From: Nitrospira sp.
GTDB lineage: Bacteria; Nitrospirota; Nitrospiria; Nitrospirales; Nitrospiraceae
Assembly: GCA_029194665.1 (NCBI GenBank)
Contig: JARFXO010000007.1
Span: forward strand, 1-64,000
Direction: 5' to 3'
Length of the DNA stretch: 64,000 bases
The notes under the pieces were generated by a model, which ran no database searches, was not told where the DNA came from, and worked only from the letters and a program-made list of their open reading frames with translations. Numbering within the stretch: the first letter of the stretch is position 1; the number at the start of each line of letters is the position of its first letter. The translations under genes and the position numbers were made by a program. Positions 56,095-62,921 of the stretch are shown one piece after another.

Positions 56095-56975
56095 GCACAC
56101 GCAAAGGCATCATCCTCGCCGGTGGCTCCGGCACTCGTCTGTATCCGGTGACGCAAGCGGTCTCCAAGCAGTTGCTCCCGGTCTTCGACAAACCGATGAT
56201 CTACTATCCGCTCAGTGCGCTCATGTTAGCGGGGATCCGGGATATCCTCATCATCTCCACACCTCAGGACACCCCACGCTTCGAGCAGCTGCTGGGGAGC
56301 GGTAATCAGTGGGGGCTGGATATCCAGTATGCCGTACAGCCCTCGCCCGATGGGCTGGCACAGGCGTTTCTGATCGGCGGGTCGTTCATCGGGAACAATC
56401 CCTCTGCCTTGGTGCTGGGCGATAACATCTTTTATGGCCATGATTTTCACAATCTGCTCGGCAACGCCATGCTGCGCACGAAAGGGGCGACGGTCTTTGC
56501 CTACCATGTGCATGACCCGGAGCGGTACGGTGTGGTCGAATTTGATGCAAAGGGCAACGTCCTCTCGTTGGAAGAAAAGCCGAGGCAGCCCAAGTCGCAC
56601 TATGCCGTGACCGGACTCTATTTTTACGACCATCAGGTGGTTGAGTTTGCCAAGAGCCTCAGACCTTCCCGACGCGGTGAACTGGAAATTACGGACCTAA
56701 ATCGCTTGTATCTGGAACAAGGCACACTCAAAGTCGAAATCATGGGGCGTGGGTATGCCTGGCTGGACACTGGCACGCATGAATCGCTCCTCGATGCGAG
56801 CCAGTTCATCGCCACACTAGAAAACAGGCAAGGATTGAAGGTGGCATGTCCCGAAGAGATCGCCTACAGACAGCGATGGATCGATGCCACTCAGCTTGAA
56901 AGACTCGCCAAGCCGCTGGACAAAACCGGTTACGGGCGGTATCTGTGTCGCCTGCTGGAAGAAAACGTCTTTTAA
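56091..56975 (+). CDS. rfbA: Glucose-1-phosphate thymidylyltransferase
   Basis: The 294-residue enzyme has [46 protein letters not shown] and [17 protein letters not shown], the RmlA signature set. It makes dTDP-glucose, the first step of the rhamnose route. It overlaps rfbD by 4 bp (ATGA). The epimerase gene rfbC that usually completes the set is not seen in this window. Confidence 0.96.
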   Translation: MSTRKGIILAGGSGTRLYPVTQAVSKQLLPVFDKPMIYYPLSALMLAGIRDILIISTPQDTPRFEQLLGSGNQWGLDIQYAVQPSPDGLAQAFLIGGSFIGNNPSALVLGDNIFYGHDFHNLLGNAMLRTKGATVFAYHVHDPERYGVVEFDAKGNVLSLEEKPRQPKSHYAVTGLYFYDHQVVEFAKSLRPSRRGELEITDLNRLYLEQGTLKVEIMGRGYAWLDTGTHESLLDASQFIATLENRQGLKVACPEEIAYRQRWIDATQLERLAKPLDKTGYGRYLCRLLEENVF

Positions 56976-57063
56976 TGAAGGCCACGCTGCTCGATCCGAC
57001 AATTGCAGGGCAAGGTGGTGCGTCTCGTGAAGGGGCTGTCTTGTTAGAAGCGGAGTGTTTCGA

Positions 57064-57927
57064 GTGACCAGCGCAACCAGGTCCTTATCTCAGAGCGTCA
57101 ATCCTCATGCCGCGCACGCGGTATCGATTGCGGCCTTGCTGCGGAGCCTCTGGAGGAACCGAGGGCTTATTGTACAGATGACCAGGCGCGAGGTGATCGG
57201 TCGCTATAAAGGATCAATGATGGGTCTGGGGTGGTCATTCCTTCATCCCGTGTTTATGCTGACTGTCTACACCTTTGTATTTTCCGTGGTGTTCAAGGCC
57301 CGCTGGGGCGGAGGAGAGGATGAAACCAGAACGCAGTTTGCCCTTGTGCTGTTTGTCGGCATGATCGTGCACGGTTTGTTTGCAGAGGTCTTGAATCGAG
57401 CGCCGGCGCTTATTTATTCTAACGTCAATTACGTCAAGAAAGTTGTGTTTCCATTGGAGATATTGCCGGTCGTGACCATGGGGGCGGCATTGTTTCACAG
57501 TCTTATCAGTGTTGGAATCTGGCTGGCAGCGTTTGCCCTATTGAATGGGTACGTGCAATGGACCGCAGTGTTCGCTCCATTCGTATTGATGCTACTGATC
57601 ATCATAACGCTTGGCCTGGCCTGGATGCTGGCATCCTTGGGAGTGTTTGTGCGGGATGTGGGGCAAACGATCGGCATCATGACGACTGTCATGTTGTTTC
57701 TTTCGCCTGTCTTTTACCCTGTGACCGCCCTTCCGGAGGCGGTTCGACCCTGGCTACTGGCTAATCCGCTTACCTTCATCATCGAGCAAGCGCGAGCAGT
57801 CTTGATCTGGGGGCGCATGCCGAACTGGCTGGGATTGGGAGAGTACGCACTCGTCGCAATTGCCGTTGCTTGGGCCGGTTATGCGTGGTTCCAAAAAACA
57901 CGCAATGGATTTGCCGATGTCCTCTGA
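57064..57927 (+). CDS. wzm: O-polysaccharide ABC exporter permease Wzm
   Basis: The 287-residue permease has about six transmembrane helices and ABC2-type features: VQMTRREVIGRYKGSMMGLG at the N-terminus and LSPVFYPVTALPEAVRPWL before the last helices. It pairs with a Wzt ATPase to move undecaprenyl-linked polymer across the inner membrane. GTG 57064 is preferred to GTG 57055 because of spacing to GGAG. The last codons overlap the cysC ATG. Its natural partner wzt is about 3.4 kb downstream. Confidence 0.88.
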   Translation: MTSATRSLSQSVNPHAAHAVSIAALLRSLWRNRGLIVQMTRREVIGRYKGSMMGLGWSFLHPVFMLTVYTFVFSVVFKARWGGGEDETRTQFALVLFVGMIVHGLFAEVLNRAPALIYSNVNYVKKVVFPLEILPVVTMGAALFHSLISVGIWLAAFALLNGYVQWTAVFAPFVLMLLIIITLGLAWMLASLGVFVRDVGQTIGIMTTVMLFLSPVFYPVTALPEAVRPWLLANPLTFIIEQARAVLIWGRMPNWLGLGEYALVAIAVAWAGYAWFQKTRNGFADVL

Positions 57928-58567
57928 GGACCTCAAGCCGGCCGGGGTCATTTGGCACAATGGGCATGTCCAAACCGAAGATCGTAGCCACCTGCTTGGG
58001 CAGCGACCGACCACAATCTGGCTGACCGGTTTAAGTGCCTCGGGCAAATCCACCTTGGCGTTTGCGTTAGAGCGTCGGCTGGTCGATATCGGTCATGCCT
58101 GCTATGTGTTGGATGGCGACAATATCCGGCATGGCTTGAACAAGGATCTGAGGTTTTCCCATCAGGACCGAACCGAAAATATCAGACGTATCGCAGAAGT
58201 GGCGCGATTGATGAACGACGCAGGTTTAATCGTCATAACGGCATTTATCTCACCATATCGTGATGACCGCCGATTAGCGCGAGAGATTGTCGGAACAGAG
58301 CGTTTTGTGGAAGTCTATCTCAGCACGCCCATTGAAACATGTGAAGCGCGAGATCCTAAAGGCATGTATAAGAGGGCGCGGGCGGGCCAACTATCAGGAT
58401 TTACGGGCGTGAATGATCCATATGAATCGCCAGGAACGCCTGATCTGACAATTGACACGTCGATCGCCTCACCCTCAGAGTGTGTGGAGAAGGTGCTGGC
58501 CGAAGTAGTTACGCGCATTGCGGTAGCCAAAGGCGAGAAGCAACCCACGGTCAAAGACTCCCAATGA
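57917..58567 (+). CDS. cysC: Adenylylsulfate kinase
   Basis: The 216-residue enzyme phosphorylates APS to PAPS, the sulfate donor for sulfotransferases. It has the P-loop GLSASGKST (38-46), LDGDNIRHGLNKDL (66-79), FSHQDRTENIRRI, ITAFISPYRDDR and the DPKGMYKRARAG block. No ATP sulfurylase gene is adjacent. The ATG overlaps the wzm stop. It occupies the slot where wzt would normally begin, and its first residues (MSSE) are identical to those of Wzt, whose ATG likewise overlaps a permease-like frame. The sulfotransferase at the end of the window is its likely partner. Confidence 0.94.
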   Translation: MSSEDLKPAGVIWHNGHVQTEDRSHLLGQRPTTIWLTGLSASGKSTLAFALERRLVDIGHACYVLDGDNIRHGLNKDLRFSHQDRTENIRRIAEVARLMNDAGLIVITAFISPYRDDRRLAREIVGTERFVEVYLSTPIETCEARDPKGMYKRARAGQLSGFTGVNDPYESPGTPDLTIDTSIASPSECVEKVLAEVVTRIAVAKGEKQPTVKDSQ

Positions 58568-58610
58568 GTGGTGGCTGAGGATTTCCTGCTATTGGGTTCA
58601 CTGAACGGTG

Positions 58611-58790
58611 ATGGCGTATCCACTGCCAGGAAAGGTGACGGTCGAACAGCGGGATCGGCTGATCCGGCAACTGAGAGATCTGCTCGGGAACAGGCCGGAG
58701 ATTCTCCTTGCCTTGCTGCACGGGTCGTTTCTTGCAGGCGGCCTGTTCCGGGATGTGGACCGAAGAGAGAGACGGAGCGCGACTTACTGA
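58611..58790 (+). pseudogene. Truncated nucleotidyltransferase (MntA-type) fragment
   Basis: A 59-residue frame begins MAYPLPGKVTVEQRDRL and carries the MNT motif core LHGSFLAGGLFRDVD (GS...D-x-D region), but stops soon after the first acidic residues. Full-length MNT antitoxins continue for about another 60 residues, so this is a 5' fragment left after a deletion. Confidence 0.6.
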
Positions 58791-58799
58791 GGAGTCGTT

Positions 58800-59105
58800 G
58801 TGAAGGTTGTTGAATTTGTCATCCTCTTAAGCCAACAGGATCGCTTTCGTCACAGGCATGTCCGGCTTGCGGGTCGTGTGACTGAATTCGTCATTCAGTA
58901 CGAAGTAAGGCAGGGAGAAGAATGGGTGCTCGTTGTGCGCTATGATACCGCGCATGGATTTGCCCATCGCGATTTGTTTTCATCAAAAGAGAATGTCGTG
59001 AAAACACCATTAGGCATGAAAGATTTAAACACGGCACTTACGTTCGCTGAATCTGACTTGAAAGCAAACTGGAAGTGGTATCGTCGGCGCTATTGGGAGG
59101 AATAA
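58800..59105 (+). CDS. Hypothetical protein, DUF7718-like
   Basis: The 101-residue protein contains WVLVVRYDTAHGFAHRDLF, KTPLGMKDLNTALTFAESDLK and a terminal WKWYRRRYWEE, a pattern I associate with DUF7718, usually found paired with a DUF5647 gene as here. The pairing with 2-bp spacing suggests a two-gene unit such as a toxin-antitoxin system, but no activity can be inferred. It starts with GTG. Confidence 0.62.
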   Translation: MKVVEFVILLSQQDRFRHRHVRLAGRVTEFVIQYEVRQGEEWVLVVRYDTAHGFAHRDLFSSKENVVKTPLGMKDLNTALTFAESDLKANWKWYRRRYWEE

Positions 59106-59107
59106 CG

Positions 59108-59383
59108 ATGGAACCGGATGTAGTTGCGCGGAATATGACGTTGAGCTTCGAATTTAGCCGCTATCTGATCGACCACCCGGAAGTCGAGGCCCAAGTTCCT
59201 GAAGGGGCGTGTGTTGTCCTTCTTCCGGAGGATGATCCGGAGTTGTGTGAGTACAATCGGCGGATCTGTGAAGAAAGACGGGAGGCAGACCAGCTGATTG
59301 TGTATATTCGACTGAGCTCGCTGCTGCCGGAACAACGGTCGAGGATAGCCGGGATCCGAATCGAACCAACGCCCGTGCATTGA
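59108..59383 (+). CDS. DUF5647-family small protein
   Basis: The 91-residue protein has LSFEFSRYLIDHPEVEAQVP and CVVLLPEDDPELCEYNRRI, typical of DUF5647. It is the second member of the pair above and is probably co-translated. Function unknown. The ATG at 59108 is preferred because the upstream extension overlaps the previous gene. Confidence 0.72.
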   Translation: MEPDVVARNMTLSFEFSRYLIDHPEVEAQVPEGACVVLLPEDDPELCEYNRRICEERREADQLIVYIRLSSLLPEQRSRIAGIRIEPTPVH

Positions 59384-59595
59384 ACGGTTTTCCCTTCTCC
59401 AGAGGAAAGAAGTGCAGCGATCAGGCCCGCCTTGCAGAGAAGATCGAGCACGTGGAGCGCAAATTAGGCGCCATGATCCAATTTTCCTATGTGGAACTTG
59501 ATCGTCGCATCCCAGGTACCTGTTGTTCTTCCCGTTGCAGCGGGTGATGGAGAGGGCCACGGGTGAGGAGGGAGGATGAACGCCCGAGGCATGCG

Positions 59596-59922
59596 ATGCA
59601 AACAGTCAAGGACGACATCGTCCTGAATGAATTCTTGGAGAGGATCACCCCGGTCCGTGCTCGCATCCAACGACTCATCCTGTTTGGGTCGCGCGCAAGA
59701 GGGACCCATCGACCCGACTCGGATTACGATCTCCTTCTGGTCGTGTCGCGAAAAGACGATGCGCTGCTCGACCTTCTGTACGAAGCCGTGATGGACGTCC
59801 TGCTGGCGCACGGGCGCCTAGTGTCGTTGAAAGTGTTTCCCGAACAGGAATTTGCCAGACTGCAGGCCTTGCAGACGCCCTTTATGGAGCATGTGAATCG
59901 AGAGGGAATCCTCATTGGATAA
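59596..59922 (+). CDS. MNT-domain nucleotidyltransferase, antitoxin of HEPN/MNT pair
   Basis: The 108-residue protein has the minimal nucleotidyltransferase motif GSRARG (31-36) followed by DSDYDLLL (Asp43 and Asp45), plus a helical C-terminus. In the MntA-HepT systems this protein adds AMP to the HEPN toxin and silences it. It overlaps the next gene by 8 bp, which fits a type VII-like toxin-antitoxin operon. Confidence 0.86.
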   Translation: MQTVKDDIVLNEFLERITPVRARIQRLILFGSRARGTHRPDSDYDLLLVVSRKDDALLDLLYEAVMDVLLAHGRLVSLKVFPEQEFARLQALQTPFMEHVNREGILIG

Positions 59923-60316
59923 GGCGCAACAGGAGTTAATCAGGGGCTATTCGGCCAAAGCGCGCGAGAAGGCCCGGGTTGCCCGCGACCTCTATGCCAA
60001 GGGAGAATGGGACGACGCGATATCACGGGCGTACTATGCCGCATACCATGCGGCGCAAGCCGCCCTGCTGACCGAGGGGCAACGCGGCGACACCCACAAA
60101 GGCGTCGTGATGCTCTTCGGGCTCCTGCTGGTGAAAACCGGAAAACTGGACAAGAAGTGGGGTAAGTGCTTGTCCAATCTGAAGGATGACCTCGAGGCCG
60201 GAGACTACGACGCACTGTCCTACTTGGATGAAGACACGGCACGCCGCGCGGTTCACGAAGCTGAGGCGTTTGTCGAGGCGGTTGAGCAGTACCTGAGGGG
60301 GATTGTGACAAGCTGA
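59915..60316 (+). CDS. HEPN-domain protein, toxin of HEPN/MNT pair
   Basis: The 133-residue all-helical protein has the HEPN core AYYAAYHAAQAALL and an RX6H motif (Arg38 to His45), compatible with the RX4-6H ribonuclease signature. It starts with TTG inside the end of the MNT gene. HEPN toxins cut RNA; neutralisation by the neighbouring MNT protein is expected from the family. Confidence 0.85.
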   Translation: MDKAQQELIRGYSAKAREKARVARDLYAKGEWDDAISRAYYAAYHAAQAALLTEGQRGDTHKGVVMLFGLLLVKTGKLDKKWGKCLSNLKDDLEAGDYDALSYLDEDTARRAVHEAEAFVEAVEQYLRGIVTS

Positions 60317-60670
60317 GAGCATTTGGCTGTTCACGACCGGCGACTCATTCTCGGCGATTGTATGAGAAGCCTTTGTGAATAAGGCGGCTGAGTCCCGGGC
60401 CGAAGGCGAAGCGGGAGAAAGTGGAAGAAGTCCTCCAAATTTCGATCAAGGCCCTCACGGGTGCGTGGCTGATTCGGGAATTGGCTGACTGATTTCCGTC
60501 ACGCCGCTTGATGCGGTGAAGTCTATCCGGCCATATGGCCACCTCAGAACTACATCCGCGAATTCTGGACGCTTGTGTGGAACTAATGGAACCAGCGCAT
60601 GGAAATCGCTCTCGTCTTCGCTTAGGTTTGGAAGGGGTGCAAGATTGATCTCGTTGGCCACGGAGTTGGC
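60317..60670. other. Gene-free stretch with possible wzt-derived fragment
   Basis: These 354 bp have no supported gene. Positions about 60548-60577 (GAACTACATCCGCGAATTCT within it) resemble the wzt segment at about 61646-61675 at roughly 25 of 30 positions, which in Wzt encodes KNYAREFWAL. This may be a fragment of an exporter ATPase gene. The match is short and could be chance. Confidence 0.35.
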
Positions 60671-60898
60671 GTGAGAAAGCCTTTGCGGTATGATCGGCAT
60701 GCACGGAGGCGCATGAAATGGCGGAAAATCTCCGAGCAAGAGGTCGAAGCAGTTCTGTCGGTCCCCGATAAAGTGGAGCAGACCGAAAGAGAGCGGATGA
60801 ACGCATTCAGGCGAATCGGCAGCCGCTATCTAAAAGTTACCTATAGAGAGTTTGCGGATGAGATCCTTATCATCAGTGCTGTAGACAAAAGCGACTAG
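60671..60898 (+). CDS. DUF4258 protein (RelE-like toxin candidate)
   Basis: The 75-residue protein has RYDRHARRRMKWRKISEQE and RYLKVTYREFADEILIISAV, the beta-rich pattern of DUF4258, whose members resemble mRNA-interferase or BrnT-like toxins. It starts with GTG and is followed after 17 bp by a DUF2283 gene, a common pairing. Confidence 0.78.
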   Translation: MRKPLRYDRHARRRMKWRKISEQEVEAVLSVPDKVEQTERERMNAFRRIGSRYLKVTYREFADEILIISAVDKSD

Positions 60899-60915
60899 CA
60901 AAGGGTGGAAACAAC

Positions 60916-61140
60916 ATGAAGATCGAATATAGCAAGACAGCCGATGCGCTCTACGTCTATTTCAAGCAAGGTGAAGTGGCGAAGAGCAAGGAAGTGGAGG
61001 AAGGAGTGGTTGTGGATCTGGATGCTCAAGGCCATATCATTGGGATCGAGGTGCTGGATGCAAGTTCCCGCATCGGTATTCAGGACCTTGTCAATGTCAC
61101 CATAGAGAATCTTCCTCTTGAGATGGTCGCCGAGGGCTGA
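60916..61140 (+). CDS. DUF2283 protein (antitoxin candidate)
   Basis: The 74-residue protein matches DUF2283: IEYSKTADALYVYFKQGEV, then VVVDLDAQGHIIGIEVLDAS. Members often sit beside DUF4258 genes and are proposed partners. The pair with the preceding gene is a plausible toxin-antitoxin unit. No experimental function is known to me. Confidence 0.85.
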   Translation: MKIEYSKTADALYVYFKQGEVAKSKEVEEGVVVDLDAQGHIIGIEVLDASSRIGIQDLVNVTIENLPLEMVAEG

Positions 61141-61309
61141 GGATTCCTTTCTGCTTTCGTAAGTGGTTGTCTCGGCGAGGTCTACCGAGACTCGATTGAC
61201 CGAGAGCCGTTGTTTGGATTCTCACTCTGGCACCCCCCTGTGCTCCAGTCAGGTCCGAAATGAATGATCCTCGGTTTCCGGCACAACCGCCAGGCCCATC
61301 CGGCCGATG

Positions 61310-61411
61310 TGCAAGTGGGAAGTCATTGCTAGTGACGTGAACCTACTCATTGCCTGGGCCGGCTTCTGGTGGTTCCAAGAGACCTGTAAAGGAGTTGTTG
61401 ATGTCTTCTGA
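61310..61411 (+). pseudogene. Decayed 3' end of a second wzm permease gene
   Basis: The frame ending at TGA 61409-61411 reads LLIAWAGFWWFQETCKGVVD and then VF. It aligns with the Wzm C-terminus, which reads VAIAVAWAGYAWFQKTRNGF and then ADVL, and the DNA is similar over the last 60 or so bases. No start or upstream body remains. The wzt ATG overlaps its stop exactly as cysC overlaps wzm, so it marks the original wzm-wzt junction. Confidence 0.75.
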
Positions 61412-62921
61412 GGGGCTTGCAAAAGAATCCTCGATTCCCTCGCCACTTTCCTGCGCTCTGGCGGAGGAGGGTCGTTCTGAGGGGGGGCAATCTTCTTCTC
61501 CTCAGCAACCCGCACAGGTGGCAGACGACGTCGCCATTCGCGTGCAAAATCTCAGCAAGTGTTATCACATCTACGACAAGCCGCATGATCGGTTGAAGCA
61601 GGCGATCTATCCACGCCTGCGGCGATTGATGGGCATGGAGCCGAAGAACTACGCCCGCGAATTCTGGGCGCTGAAAGATGTGTCGTTCGAAATTAAAAAG
61701 GGTGAAACTGTCGGCATCATCGGGCGCAACGGCAGCGGCAAATCCACTCTCTTACAGCTGATCTGCGGCACGCTTAGCGCGACCAGCGGCACGATCGAAA
61801 CACAAGGCCGCATCGCAGCCTTATTGGAACTCGGCTCAGGCTTTAATCCAGAATTTACGGGACGAGAAAATGTCTATATAAACGCCTCGATCCTCGGACT
61901 GTCTCAGGCGGAAATTGATGCCAAGTTTGATGAGATTGTTGCCTTTGCTGAGATCGGCGACTTTATCGATCAACCGGTCAAAACTTATTCCAGCGGCATG
62001 TTTGTGCGTCTGGCTTTTGCAGTCATTGTTCATGTTGACGCAGACATTTTAGTAATAGATGAAGCGTTGGCCGTCGGAGACGTGTTTTTTAGGCAAAAAT
62101 GTATGCGGTTTTTGAACAACTTTAAGATGAACGGCACGATCATCTTTGTCACGCATGATTCCTGTACGGTTGTGAGCTTGTGTGATCGTGCTATTTGGTT
62201 GGAGCGTGGTGAGGCTCAGTTAATAGGGGAGGCGAAACATGTTTGTGAAGCATATCTTGCCAGGCGTTATGATGCCGCGTGCTTTAATGCCCAAAAACAG
62301 ATAACGGAAACTCCCTCTCTAAGTTTGGGAAGAAATGCGCTATCAAAACATGATGCACGCATGGACTTCATTAACCATTCAAATTTAAGAAATGATATTG
62401 AAGTATTTAGTTTTTCGTCAGAAACGCGCGGCTTTGGTAGCGGAGGTGGTACGATCACGAATGCGAGACTGACTGATTTAGCAGGAAGGCAACTTTCTTG
62501 GGTAGTTGGTGGGGAGATGGTGCGTATAGAAATCGAAGCTTTAGTCAACGTGGCTTGCAGTAATATTATTATCGGCTTTCAGTTGAAGAATGGACTTGGC
62601 CAAGCAGTATTTGACCAGAATTCTTACATGGCTTATTGTTTGAACCCGTTCGCAGCAAATCCGAATGAAGTAGTCAAAGGTATTTTTACGTTCCGGTTAC
62701 CAATATTGCCGCCTGGTTCGTATACGGTGGACGTAGCAATTGCGGACGGCATACCTCCGAGTGTCATCCAATTACAGTGGTTACATGATGCCTTCAGTTT
62801 GGAATCTCATACCTCCAGCGTGGTGAGTGGTTTGGTTGGTTTGGTTTGTGATTCGATCGAGCTATATGGTCAAACGAAGGAATCCACGAACGTTCAGAGG
62901 GAACAGTGTCAAGGAATTTGA
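61401..62921 (+). CDS. wzt: O-polysaccharide ABC exporter ATPase Wzt with C-terminal glycan-binding domain
   Basis: The 506-residue protein has an extra N-terminal stretch (about 1-43, Ser/Pro-rich), an ABC ATPase domain with Walker A GRNGSGKST (108-116), GSGFNPEFTGRENVY, an atypical signature TYSSGM (195-200) and Walker B ILVIDEALAVGD (216-227), then a C-terminal beta-sandwich (about 350-495) as in Wzt proteins that bind the capped end of the polymer. Base composition becomes clearly AT-richer after about 61850-62280, so the 3' half may be imported. The domain determines which glycan is exported. Confidence 0.9.
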   Translation: MSSEGLAKESSIPSPLSCALAEEGRSEGGQSSSPQQPAQVADDVAIRVQNLSKCYHIYDKPHDRLKQAIYPRLRRLMGMEPKNYAREFWALKDVSFEIKKGETVGIIGRNGSGKSTLLQLICGTLSATSGTIETQGRIAALLELGSGFNPEFTGRENVYINASILGLSQAEIDAKFDEIVAFAEIGDFIDQPVKTYSSGMFVRLAFAVIVHVDADILVIDEALAVGDVFFRQKCMRFLNNFKMNGTIIFVTHDSCTVVSLCDRAIWLERGEAQLIGEAKHVCEAYLARRYDAACFNAQKQITETPSLSLGRNALSKHDARMDFINHSNLRNDIEVFSFSSETRGFGSGGGTITNARLTDLAGRQLSWVVGGEMVRIEIEALVNVACSNIIIGFQLKNGLGQAVFDQNSYMAYCLNPFAANPNEVVKGIFTFRLPILPPGSYTVDVAIADGIPPSVIQLQWLHDAFSLESHTSSVVSGLVGLVCDSIELYGQTKESTNVQREQCQGI

